Of a DNA stretch of 64,000 nucleotides, positions 25,852 to 33,538 are shown in pieces; the first letter of the stretch is position 1, and the number at the start of each line of letters is the position of its first letter. The notes beneath the pieces are model-generated. The model saw nothing but the letters and a program-made list of their open reading frames with translations, did no database searches and was not told the origin of the DNA. Source of the DNA: an uncultured Bacilli bacterium (GTDB lineage: Bacteria; Bacillota_I; Bacilli_A; RF39; UBA660); the NCBI GenBank assembly GCA_934102215.1, contig CAKOSH010000008.1, forward strand, positions 1 to 64,000, read 5' to 3'. A program made the position numbers and the translations under genes.

Positions 25852-27066
25852 TTAGCCGATGCGAAAGGCTGGAGAAACGCCAGCACTATCACTAGCATAC
25901 TCACTAGAAACTTCAATACCTAATCTTAAGAAACCACTATCATTAGCAGAGCTCGTTGAACGAAGCCACCATTCTGAAGCACTACTGGTTTTATATTTTT
26001 TCTTTACTTTTTTGTTAATTATACCAAGACTTTTAGTGCCAATATAATAATCTAATGTTCTTGTTATACCATAATCTGTAATAGGTGGACCACTTACATT
26101 GGGTTCACTTAATGCTAACAAGTATAGTTTATCTATTGATGTAAAATTTTCTTCTCCGCTTGTACTTCCATGGCTTGATACTACTATTGTATCTATTATT
26201 GCACTCTTTATTTCATCTGGTAATGTATTATATATATCATTATTTACAAATGTTCTCATTGAACTTGCTGGCCATCCTCCTACATTTGTATTTGTATCAT
26301 TCATAGCATGCACTGTTATTATATCAGCAAATTCAAGAACAAATCCACATGCGCTTTGTGAGAAACCTTCTGTTTTACATTCATTTGGTGTTGATGTATT
26401 TGCTACGCGTAATGTATGTGTTCCATATACTGTTCCTAAATCAACTTCTTTTGTATCTCCTACTTTATAAACACTTCCCCTGCCAACCTTTACATTTGCA
26501 ATTATTTCGTTCCATGGTTCATTGGTAAAATTCGCTTTATATTCTTCTATACCTAACACTCCACTAAACTTTTTACCTTGATTATAGTTTTGATCTTCAT
26601 TTGTTTCTTTGAAAAGTATTGTGAAAGTATATTTATGAATAATACCACTTTCTATTGATATTTTCTTTGCAATTGTCATATCACTTATTGGTACTCGTGA
26701 TATTGATTCGCATGTTCCCTCCACTGTACCACTTGCATTTAATCTTTGACAAGTTGCTGAAATAACAAGTTCATCATTTATAATAGTATTTGTTAGTGAT
26801 TGCCAAATAATATTGTAATTCGCATCTAATGTACCATTATTTTTTATTGATACTTCTTTTGTTGTTGACCATCCTGGTTTTATATATTGTGCATTTATCG
26901 CTGGTCCATCAGTATATGTAAGTTTCAAAGTACCAGCTTCTACTATTACATCTTTTGCATTATCATTTCCTTTTACAGCAGTACTAAAGTACACATAAGA
27001 AAGTCCTGTTGTAAGAAGTAACAACAATGCAAGTGCTGTTACAATTAAAATTTTATTATCTTTCAT
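25852..27066 (-). CDS. Secreted TasA-like/DUF6273 surface protein, paralogue 2
   Basis: About 404 residues with the same plan as the gene at 20117-21352: signal peptide (ILIVTALALLLLLTTGLSYV), TasA-like beta domain, then DUF6273 with VGGWPASSMRTFVNNDIYNTLP and the C-terminal WWLRS...GVSPAFRIG. The segment between LDYY and WWLRS and the following 25 residues are unlike paralogue 1 (a Lys-rich stretch here). ATG at 27066 matches the start of paralogue 1; an ATG six bases upstream is less likely. Preceded by the shared G-tract promoter. Confidence 0.85.
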   Translation of the reverse strand: MKDNKILIVTALALLLLLTTGLSYVYFSTAVKGNDNAKDVIVEAGTLKLTYTDGPAINAQYIKPGWSTTKEVSIKNNGTLDANYNIIWQSLTNTIINDELVISATCQRLNASGTVEGTCESISRVPISDMTIAKKISIESGIIHKYTFTILFKETNEDQNYNQGKKFSGVLGIEEYKANFTNEPWNEIIANVKVGRGSVYKVGDTKEVDLGTVYGTHTLRVANTSTPNECKTEGFSQSACGFVLEFADIITVHAMNDTNTNVGGWPASSMRTFVNNDIYNTLPDEIKSAIIDTIVVSSHGSTSGEENFTSIDKLYLLALSEPNVSGPPITDYGITRTLDYYIGTKSLGIINKKVKKKYKTSSASEWWLRSTSSANDSGFLRLGIEVSSEYASDSAGVSPAFRIG

Positions 27067-27092
27067 AATCATCTACCATACTTTCATTAGTA

Positions 27093-27121
27093 AGTATAGC
27101 ATAAATTACCCCCCCGCAAGC
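27093..27121 (-). promoter_or_regulatory. Promoter with seven-G tract, paralogue 2
   Basis: Minus strand TTGC, GGGGGGG, TAATTTATGCTATACT (extended -10 at 27093-27101) and the same TTACTAATGAAAGTA leader as at 21380. One base (A after TTGC) present in the other copy is missing here, so the distance from TTGC to the -10 differs by one base between copies. Confidence 0.65.
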
Positions 27122-27150
27122 AAACATTTGTTCTTATTTCATTACAACAC

Positions 27151-27175
27151 AAAAGTGCTTATGAAAAGCACTTTT
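27151..27175 (-). terminator. Terminator of rplK-rplA
   Basis: Hairpin AAAAGTGCTT / AAGCACTTTT with a short loop just after the rplA stop. Confidence 0.8.
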
Positions 27176-27179
27176 TATA

Positions 27180-27869
27180 TTAAAGTCCAAATGAAGTTTT
27201 ATCTACTTTAACACCAGGACCCATAGTTGTTGAAATACTAATTCCTTTAACAAATGTACCTTTAACACTACTTGGTTTGTTTTTAACTATTTCAGCAACG
27301 ATTGCTCTTAAATTTTCTTCAAGTTTTTCTTCACTGAATGATAGTTTACCAAATGAGAAGTGTACATTTCCATAAGAATCATTTTTGTATTCTACCATAC
27401 CTTTTTTGATATTACTAACTGCATCTTTAACATTTGTAGTAACTGTTCCAAGTTTAGGATTAGGCATTAATCCTTTAGGACCTAAAATTTTACCAAGTTT
27501 TCCTAATGCAGGCATCATTTCTGGAGTAGCAACGATAGTATCAAAATCAAACCAATTTTCTTTTTCAATTTTTTCTAACATATCTTCTGCTCCACAATAT
27601 TCAGCTTCGCTAGCTTCAGATGCTTTAGTTTTAGTAATAACTAATACTCTTTTTGTCTTACCAGTTCCGTTAGGAAGAACAAAACTTCCTCTTACGTTCA
27701 TATCAGTTTTTTTAGCATCAATATTTAATTTCAATACTGCATCAACTGATTCATCAAATTTTCTAGTTTTAAGACTTTTAAGAACTTTAATCGCTTCAGT
27801 AACATCGTAACTTTTATTTTTTTCAACATTACCTAATGCTTCCACATACATCTTACTATGTTTTCTCAT
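27180..27869 (-). CDS. rplA: 50S ribosomal protein L1
   Basis: Primary 23S rRNA binding protein of the L1 stalk, and usual autoregulator of rplK-rplA. 229 residues with GTGKTKRVLV, the LGKLGKILGPKGLMPNPK signature block, and a C-terminus GVKVDKTS. AAGGAGGTTAGTTT before ATG. Downstream of rplK by 63 bases. Confidence 0.97.
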   Translation of the reverse strand: MRKHSKMYVEALGNVEKNKSYDVTEAIKVLKSLKTRKFDESVDAVLKLNIDAKKTDMNVRGSFVLPNGTGKTKRVLVITKTKASEASEAEYCGAEDMLEKIEKENWFDFDTIVATPEMMPALGKLGKILGPKGLMPNPKLGTVTTNVKDAVSNIKKGMVEYKNDSYGNVHFSFGKLSFSEEKLEENLRAIVAEIVKNKPSSVKGTFVKGISISTTMGPGVKVDKTSFGL

Positions 27870-27932
27870 AAACTAACCTCCTTATGTGGTCTTTGGATTA
27901 TCTTTATTTCTCACGAATAATTTTTTATTTAA

Positions 27933-28538
27933 TTATTCTTCGCTTTCTGTTTCTTCTTTAGTATCTTGATGTGTTACTTCTACTTCAACATTAGCACCTT
28001 CAGCTAATGCTTTAGCGCTTTCTTCCATCGCTTCTAAATCAGCTTCAAGTTTAGCAGCTTGTGCTTCAGCTTCTTCTGCTTCTTTTTCTTGTTCAGCTAA
28101 TTCAGCATCATTTAATCCCTTAACTGCGATACCCATATTTCTAGCAGTTCCAGCAACTGTATTCATTGCTGATTTTAAATCATATGCATTTAAATCTGGC
28201 ATTTTGATTTCTGCGATTTTTTGAATATCATCTTTTGATAATGTAGCAACTACATTGTTAGCACCTTTAGTACTTCCTTTATCAATTCCAGCAGCCTTCT
28301 TTAATAAAGTTGGAGTTGGTGGAGTTTTTAAAACGAAGTCAAATGATCTATCATCATAAATAGAAATTTCAACTGGTACTATATCTCCCATTTTTTCTCT
28401 AGTTGCATCATTATATTTTGTACAAAATTCTTGTAGATTAATTCCTGCAGGTCCTAAAACAGTTCCAACTGGTGGAGCTGGTGTTGCTTTTCCTGCTGGG
28501 ATTTGTAATTTAATTTTCTTTACAACATTCTTTGCCAC
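27933..28538 (-). CDS. rplK: 50S ribosomal protein L11 with a long acidic C-terminal extension
   Basis: L11 of the GTPase centre. Residues 1-140 are standard: KLQIPAGKATPAPPVGTVLG near the start and the rRNA-binding domain with KTPPTPTLLKKAAG, then NTVAGTARNMGIAVKG. The normal protein ends there (about 141 residues); this one continues for some 60 residues of Glu/Ala-rich, coiled-coil-like sequence ending TKEETESEE. Start is GTG at 28538, six bases after AGGAGGTG; the GTG at 28547 lies inside the ribosome site. Confidence 0.95.
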   Translation of the reverse strand: MAKNVVKKIKLQIPAGKATPAPPVGTVLGPAGINLQEFCTKYNDATREKMGDIVPVEISIYDDRSFDFVLKTPPTPTLLKKAAGIDKGSTKGANNVVATLSKDDIQKIAEIKMPDLNAYDLKSAMNTVAGTARNMGIAVKGLNDAELAEQEKEAEEAEAQAAKLEADLEAMEESAKALAEGANVEVEVTHQDTKEETESEE

Positions 28539-28579
28539 GAAAAACACCTCCTATATAATTTAGTTTTATTTTTTTCGCG

Positions 28580-28640
28580 AGTGGTATTCTTGATAACCCT
28601 AATCTCCCACTTCTAATTTATATTAATCCAATATAAATCG
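28580..28640 (-). promoter_or_regulatory. L1-type autoregulatory leader of rplK-rplA
   Basis: The leader RNA holds a hairpin ATTTATATT/AATATAAAT (28618-28640) and a second structure AGTGGGAG...ACCACT (28580-28611) with an asymmetric interior. GTGGGAG paired with ACCAC resembles the L1-binding mimic found in leaders of rplK operons. Assignment is from the motif and context only. Confidence 0.6.
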
Positions 28641-28648
28641 ACTACTAG

Positions 28649-28677
28649 ATAATAGCATAAAAACTGCATAAAATCAA
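28649..28677 (-). promoter_or_regulatory. Promoter of rplK-rplA
   Basis: Minus strand -35 TTGATT (28672-28677), 17-base spacer ending in TGC, -10 TATTAT (28649-28654). Confidence 0.75.
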
Positions 28678-28706
28678 GAAAATTCGATACAATATTAATG
28701 ATTATT

Positions 28707-29228
28707 ATGAAAAAGATTAAAATTATAGGTGTTTTTATTATAATGGCTTTATCTGTTTTATGTCATTTTTTATATGAATGGAATAGCAATTTTATATTTA
28801 GTATAATTTGTCCGGTTAATGAAAGTATATGGGAGCATATGAAATTAATGGCTACGCCTCTTCTTTTATATGGTATTTTTGAATGGATTTATTATAAGAA
28901 AAAGAATATCAATTATGATAATTTATTAATATCACTTTGTGTTTCTATCATAGTTGGTATTATTGCATATTTGATACCTTATCTTATTATTGATAAATTT
29001 ATTAATCATAATATAATTGTATCTATTAGCTTATTATTTTTAGATTATTGTTTTATGGAATATTTAAGTTTTAAGATAATTAATTCAAATAAAATTAAAT
29101 ATTCAAATTATATAGGAATTATTTTATTGTTTTTGATATATTTTATGTTTTATTATCTTACTTATAATCCACCTCATACTTATTTATTTTATGATACCAA
29201 GGATAAAATTTATGGAATTAAAAACTGA
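28707..29228 (+). CDS. DUF6512-like membrane protein
   Basis: About 173 residues with five to six hydrophobic segments. The phrase ICPVNESIWEHMKLMATP matches the FxPVNESxWEHLKL signature of the DUF6512 family. Function unknown. No Shine-Dalgarno is visible before either ATG (28698 or 28707), while a -10-like TACAAT sits at 28688-28693, so the mRNA may be leaderless or nearly so. Ends with TGA, which shows that TGA is a stop in this organism. Divergent from rplK. Confidence 0.75.
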   Translation: MKKIKIIGVFIIMALSVLCHFLYEWNSNFIFSIICPVNESIWEHMKLMATPLLLYGIFEWIYYKKKNINYDNLLISLCVSIIVGIIAYLIPYLIIDKFINHNIIVSISLLFLDYCFMEYLSFKIINSNKIKYSNYIGIILLFLIYFMFYYLTYNPPHTYLFYDTKDKIYGIKN

Positions 29229-29246
29229 ACGATTAGGTTCAGTTTT
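29221..29246. terminator. Bidirectional terminator
   Basis: AAAACTGAAC-GATTAG-GTTCAGTTTT hairpin between converging genes; it contains the TGA stop of the plus-strand gene. Confidence 0.88.
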
Positions 29247-29247
29247 T

Positions 29248-30294
29248 CTATAGTTCAACTATTTTATGTTTATTTGGATCAATTAGTATTTTAACTGCGT
29301 CATCTTGTCCACTTGTTAATCTTTCAAATGATGCTTGTAAGTCATCTAGTGTTGCAATGTCATCTATATATTTTTCAAGGTTGATTCTTTTTCTATTTAG
29401 TAAATCTATAACTGCATCAAATTCTTCTCTTTTATATGCAATAGATCCTTTAATATTTATTTCTTTCATTACTCCTGCGACTAATGGAATACTTACATTG
29501 TTAAGTGAAATACCTACTAATATTAGGTTTCCATTTGGTTTTGTAAATATTATTCCTGATGTTAATGCTGCTGAATTACCACAACAATCACATACTACAT
29601 CAAATCCATTATTGTTTGTTTTAGCATATAATTTCTCCATTAATTTTGGATCTAATGCGTTGAAATATTCATCTGCAGCACCTAGTTTAACTGATTTTTT
29701 ACCTCTTAATTCATTTGTTTCAGTAAGTGCTACATAACTTGCTCCTTTTAGCTTTAGGAATTCTGCTGTTAAAAGTCCAATAATTCCACCACCTATTACT
29801 AAGCATTTATCACCTTTTTTAACGTTAGCAAGGTCTGCTGCTCTTAAACCTACTGCTGCTGGTTCTACCATTGCTCCTGATTCAAATGAAACATTATCTG
29901 GAAGCAATCTTACCATATCTTCTCTTACTAAAATTCTTCCACCAAATGCTCCTGGGAAATCAAGACTAAGTCCAACTGCATGAGTCCATGTATTTTTGCA
30001 TATTTGAACCTCTCCTCTTTTGCATTCTTCACATTCTAAACATGGTGAAATTGGTAATGCTGTTACTCTATCTCCTTCTTTGAATTTCTTACTTCCACCA
30101 TTATCAATAACGATACCACTAAACTCGTGTCCCATTACAAGTCCTGCTGGAGCGCCTGATTCCCAATAATGAATATCAGAACCACAAATACCTGCCTTTA
30201 AAACATCTATTAAAATGTAACCAGGTCTTCCAATTAGATTATCTCTTTTCTCTAATTCTATTTTTCTAGCACCTTTAAGTACTCCACTTCTCAT
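29248..30294 (-). CDS. Zinc-dependent medium-chain alcohol/polyol dehydrogenase
   Basis: About 348 residues of the MDR superfamily, closest in look to sorbitol/threonine dehydrogenase-like enzymes that oxidise alcohols with NAD(P). Catalytic zinc ligands are in GICGSDIHYWE and GHEFSG, the structural zinc Cys cluster is CLECEECKRGEVQIC, and the Rossmann loop is VIGGGIIGLLTAEFL. Substrate cannot be told. ATG at 30294 follows GGGTGTGATA; an upstream ATG at 30348 would add a poor 18-residue leader. Confidence 0.88.
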   Translation of the reverse strand: MRSGVLKGARKIELEKRDNLIGRPGYILIDVLKAGICGSDIHYWESGAPAGLVMGHEFSGIVIDNGGSKKFKEGDRVTALPISPCLECEECKRGEVQICKNTWTHAVGLSLDFPGAFGGRILVREDMVRLLPDNVSFESGAMVEPAAVGLRAADLANVKKGDKCLVIGGGIIGLLTAEFLKLKGASYVALTETNELRGKKSVKLGAADEYFNALDPKLMEKLYAKTNNNGFDVVCDCCGNSAALTSGIIFTKPNGNLILVGISLNNVSIPLVAGVMKEINIKGSIAYKREEFDAVIDLLNRKRINLEKYIDDIATLDDLQASFERLTSGQDDAVKILIDPNKHKIVEL

Positions 30295-30380
30295 ATTATC
30301 ACACCCTTTATTCTTAATAATTTTATCATAATAAATTAAAAAATGCATTATATTTGATGCATTTTCTATTTTTTTTACAA

Positions 30381-30920
30381 TTAATAATTTTCTTTTTTGA
30401 TTTCCATATAACTTTCTGGATGTTTACAAACAGGACAAACTTTTAATGCTTTTTTGCCTTTATAAATATGTCCACAATTTCTACAAATCCATACTTTTTC
30501 TTCACCACGTTCAAATACTAAATTATTTTCAATGTTCCCTACTAATTTCATATATCTTTCTTCATGATGTTTTTCTATTTCACCAACACTTTCAAATAAT
30601 TTTGCAATGTTATCAAATCCTTCAGCACGAGCAGTTTCAGCAAATTCTTTATACATTTCTGTCCATTCATAATTTTCACCACTTGCTGCATCTTTTAAAT
30701 TTTCAAGTGTACTTGGAACTTCACCATTATGTAATTCTTTGAACCATAATTTAGCATGTTCTTTTTCATTATTAGCAGTTTCTTCAAATATTTCTGCTAT
30801 TTGTTCGTACCCTTCCTTTTTAGCCTTACTAGCATAGTAAGTATATTTATTTCTTGCTTGACTTTCACCTGCGAAAGCAGCCATTAAGTTAGCTTCTGTT
30901 TTACTACCTTTTAATTCCAT
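30381..30920 (-). CDS. rbr: Rubrerythrin
   Basis: Peroxide-reducing non-haem diiron protein of anaerobes. 179 residues: four-helix diiron domain with [26 protein letters not shown] and [12 protein letters not shown], and a C-terminal rubredoxin-like domain with two CxxC pairs (ICRNCG and VCPVCKHP). Supports an anaerobic life style. AAGGAGG before ATG. Single gene between the dehydrogenase and the acetyltransferase. Confidence 0.95.
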   Translation of the reverse strand: MELKGSKTEANLMAAFAGESQARNKYTYYASKAKKEGYEQIAEIFEETANNEKEHAKLWFKELHNGEVPSTLENLKDAASGENYEWTEMYKEFAETARAEGFDNIAKLFESVGEIEKHHEERYMKLVGNIENNLVFERGEEKVWICRNCGHIYKGKKALKVCPVCKHPESYMEIKKENY

Positions 30921-30968
30921 TTTAATTCCTCCTTACTTTTAAAAGTTTACTTTATAAAACTTCATATG

Positions 30969-31505
30969 TCAATTTAATTTATATTTTTTTGCAATAAAAT
31001 AATTTTTATTTACTTCTTTTACACTAAAATTTAATGATTTAAATATTTTTAAACTATACTTGTTATCAATATCAGTAAAAACCAAATCTTTCTTATTATA
31101 ATAATGTAAGTAAGTTTTTACTAATTTTTTAGCAAGACCTCTTTTTCTAAAATTTTTATTTACACCCACAAGTACTATATAATTTGAATTTTTATCTATT
31201 TTACTAATGTATTTATTAATTTCTGGATACTTTTCTTTATCAAAAATTAATTTTACTGCTTCCTTATCTTCTAATATTTCATTCATTTTTAATGTGCATA
31301 GAAATGATATTTTCTTACTATATCTTTTTGTATAAAGAATTGTTCCATATTTTATATAATAATTAAATAATTTTGTGATTAATTCTCTATCTTTTATAAT
31401 ATTTTTATCTCTAGAAGTAAATATTTTATCTTTTTTGAAACACTCGATATATAAATCTATTATTTCATCATCTACTTTTGTTAATTTATATACTTTACTT
31501 TTCAT
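30969..31505 (-). CDS. GNAT-family N-acetyltransferase
   Basis: 178 residues. The acetyl-CoA binding block YIVLVGVNKNFRKRGLAKKLV has the V-x-x-x-x-R-x-x-G-x-A pattern of GNAT enzymes. The N-terminal part contains a long insertion-like helical stretch. Substrate unknown. It overlaps the end of the upstream lipoprotein gene by 11 bases, so the pair is cotranscribed. Confidence 0.8.
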   Translation of the reverse strand: MKSKVYKLTKVDDEIIDLYIECFKKDKIFTSRDKNIIKDRELITKLFNYYIKYGTILYTKRYSKKISFLCTLKMNEILEDKEAVKLIFDKEKYPEINKYISKIDKNSNYIVLVGVNKNFRKRGLAKKLVKTYLHYYNKKDLVFTDIDNKYSLKIFKSLNFSVKEVNKNYFIAKKYKLN

Positions 31506-31932
31506 CGTTTGTTTCTGTATATATTACAGGATTTGGTAATTTTTTACTATATTTTCCTGATTTTGATTTTACTTTGATGTTATTATTTTCATCAACTGTA
31601 ATTACGTATGTTAAATCATATTTTGTTTTACCACTTTCACTATTTGTACAACTAAATATGATTTCAGTTTCTCCTTTGTTAAATGCTTTAAATGTTAATA
31701 CTTGTGCTTCACTATCTAGTGTTTCATCATCTGCTGGTGTTAAAAATTCTTCTGTTTTTAAATCGATAACATTAGCATCCATTATTGAATAAGACCAAAT
31801 ATAGTTACTTGAAGTATCTACATCTAATGATATTTTCATAGTATCTCCAGTTGACTTGTTTGATAAAATCTTTCCACATCCAGCAAGTAAAATCAATGTA
31901 ATTGTTAATAATAATACTTTTAATTTTTTCAT
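31495..31932 (-). CDS. Lipoprotein resembling chagasin-type protease inhibitors
   Basis: 145 residues with lipoprotein signal MKKLKVLLLTITLILLAGC. The mature part DVDTSSNYIWSYSIMDANVI, the central LTFKAFNKGETEIIFSC and a late YVITV strand follow the order of the I42 (chagasin/amoebapsin) inhibitor fold, whose family has NPTTGYxW in the first loop; here that loop is SSNYIW, so inhibitor activity is doubtful. Overlaps the GNAT gene. Confidence 0.6.
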   Translation of the reverse strand: MKKLKVLLLTITLILLAGCGKILSNKSTGDTMKISLDVDTSSNYIWSYSIMDANVIDLKTEEFLTPADDETLDSEAQVLTFKAFNKGETEIIFSCTNSESGKTKYDLTYVITVDENNNIKVKSKSGKYSKKLPNPVIYTETNDEK

Positions 31933-31962
31933 TTTTCACCTCTTAGAGATATTATATCAAAA

Positions 31963-31985
31963 AAAGATTACTTTTGGTAACCTTT
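31963..31985 (-). terminator. Terminator of secE-nusG
   Basis: Minus-strand hairpin AAAGGTTAC / GTAATCTTT with one mismatch followed by a T run. Confidence 0.78.
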
Positions 31986-32525
31986 TTACATTTTTGACAC
32001 TTGAAGTAAATCAACTTCAACTGGAGTTTCTTGTCCGAATAAATCAATAAGTACAGTAAGTTTTTCATTTTCTTTATCTTCACTTTCAATCTTACCATAC
32101 ATTCCTTTGAATGGACCATCTATAATTGTTACAGTGTCTCCTACTTCAACATTTGAATTAATTGGTTTAGTCATTTCTTCTTCATCAGCAATAAATTTCT
32201 TAACTTCTTCTGGTGATAGTGGAATTGGTTTAGCACCTTTTCCTGATGAACCGATAAATCCAGTTACTCCTGGAGTATTACGAACTACATACCACGCTTC
32301 ATCACTCATAATCATTTCGATTAAAACATATCCTGGAAACATTTTACGTACTTTTTCTTTTTTAACTCCATCTTTAACTTCAATTTCAGTTCTTTCTGGA
32401 ATAATAACTCTAAATATGTTATTTTCCATTCCCATACTTTCACGTCTTGATTCTAAATAATCTTTAACTTTTTGTTCATGTCCGCTGTATGCATTAACAA
32501 CATACCATAATTTCTTTTCTTCCAT
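31986..32525 (-). CDS. nusG: Transcription termination/antitermination factor NusG
   Basis: Binds RNA polymerase clamp and Rho or S10. 179 residues: NGN domain with LWYVVNAYSGHEQKVKDYL and MFPGYVLIEM, then KOW domain with VGDTVTIIDGPFKGMYGKI and the C-terminal VEVDLLQV. It begins where secE ends (TAATG overlap). The usual neighbours rplK-rplA are about 3.4 kb away in this genome. Confidence 0.96.
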   Translation of the reverse strand: MEEKKLWYVVNAYSGHEQKVKDYLESRRESMGMENNIFRVIIPERTEIEVKDGVKKEKVRKMFPGYVLIEMIMSDEAWYVVRNTPGVTGFIGSSGKGAKPIPLSPEEVKKFIADEEEMTKPINSNVEVGDTVTIIDGPFKGMYGKIESEDKENEKLTVLIDLFGQETPVEVDLLQVSKM

Positions 32526-32701
32526 TAGAATAGCCCCCTTATTGCTGCGAATAATGCATCAAGTCCATAAAAGAACAATCCAAAGAATACAAGCATTACG
32601 ATTGTTATACAAGAATATTTAACCAATGCTTTACCATCTGGCCATCTTACAGCTTTTGATTCTTTCTTAACGCCTTTAAAGAAACTTTTTATTTTCTTCA
32701 T
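32525..32701 (-). CDS. secE: Preprotein translocase subunit SecE
   Basis: 58-residue single-span SecE, essential partner of SecY. Conserved cytoplasmic helix FFKGVKKESKAVRWPDGKAL followed by one membrane helix (about 31-51). ATG at 32701 is eight bases after GGAGG; an ATG 15 bases upstream overlaps the ribosome site. Confidence 0.93.
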   Translation of the reverse strand: MKKIKSFFKGVKKESKAVRWPDGKALVKYSCITIVMLVFFGLFFYGLDALFAAIRGLF

Positions 32702-32741
32702 TTCAAATCCCTCCAAAAAAAAACACCTTTTGTGTAATTAA

Positions 32742-32770
32742 ATATTATCATAAATACTAACTACTTTCAA
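32742..32770 (-). promoter_or_regulatory. Promoter of secE-nusG
   Basis: Minus strand -35 TTGAAA (32765-32770), 17-base spacer, -10 TAATAT (32742-32747). The leader then has a short ACAC-AAAAG-GTGT stem and nine T just before the ribosome site, a weak attenuator-like shape. Confidence 0.75.
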
Positions 32771-32780
32771 GTGTTTTTAA

Positions 32781-33083
32781 CTATTTTATATCAATTATAT
32801 CTTTAATATATATTTTAGTTCCATCAATACAAAGTAAATAATCATAACTTTTTGATATTATTGTATATTCTCTTTCATAATCTTTTGTTTTAATTTTAAA
32901 TTTCTTTTTATAAATAAAGTCATTCGATTTAAATAATTTATTTATCTTTTGCTGTAAATCATATTCATTTGGAATTATTTCTTCTTCATAAACATTTTTA
33001 TCATTATAAGAGTAATATACTTCTTTATTATTACTTATATTTTTATTTATTTTGTTAACAAATATTTCAGGAACTTTTTTCAT
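32781..33083 (-). CDS. Uncharacterised small protein
   Basis: Not recognised. 100 residues, Lys/Asn/Ile-rich, no signal or membrane segment; the C-terminal part looks beta-rich (KKKFKIKTKDYEREYTIISK). GGTGAATAT lies before the ATG. It follows smpB on the same strand by 26 bases, so it may be part of the secG-rnr-smpB transcript. Confidence 0.65.
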   Translation of the reverse strand: MKKVPEIFVNKINKNISNNKEVYYSYNDKNVYEEEIIPNEYDLQQKINKLFKSNDFIYKKKFKIKTKDYEREYTIISKSYDYLLCIDGTKIYIKDIIDIK

Positions 33084-33109
33084 ATATTCACCTAGAATAT
33101 TATATTATT

Positions 33110-33538
33110 TTAATATTCCAAATATTCATGTCTTTTGATATCTTTTTCTTTTATAGATTCTCTTTTGTCATATAGTTTTTTACCTTGACAAATACCTATT
33201 TCTACTTTAGCTTTTCCTTTTTTAAAATATATTTTAAGTGGTATTAAAGTATATTTTTTTAATGTAATTTCATTATTAATTTTAATTATTTCATTTTTAT
33301 GAAGTAATAGTTTTCTTTCACGTCTTTCATCATGATTAAATATGTTACCTTCTTCATATTTTGCGATAAACATATTTGTAAGATATACTTCATTGTTTTT
33401 TATTCTTGCATATGAATCATTTATGTTGGCATTTCCTTTTCTTAAGGACTTTATTTCAGTACCCTTTAACTCTATACCTGCTTCATATGTATCTTTTATA
33501 AAATAATCATAATGTGCTTTTCTATTTATTATTTCCAT
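33110..33538 (-). CDS. smpB: SsrA-binding protein
   Basis: Partner of tmRNA in rescue of stalled ribosomes. 142 residues with AHYDYFIKDTYEAGIELKGTEIKSLR at the start (only part quoted as the family motif GIELKGTEIKSLR), NINDSYARI and a basic C-terminal tail KKLYDKRESIKEKDIKR. Starts inside the last codons of rnr (17-base overlap). The ssrA gene itself was not found in this window. Confidence 0.95.
   Translation of the reverse strand: MEIINRKAHYDYFIKDTYEAGIELKGTEIKSLRKGNANINDSYARIKNNEVYLTNMFIAKYEEGNIFNHDERRERKLLLHKNEIIKINNEITLKKYTLIPLKIYFKKGKAKVEIGICQGKKLYDKRESIKEKDIKRHEYLEY

Noticed and set aside
32712..32732. Transcription attenuator before secE
   Set aside because: The ACAC/GTGT stem is only four pairs; the T run is suggestive but the hairpin is too weak to call.
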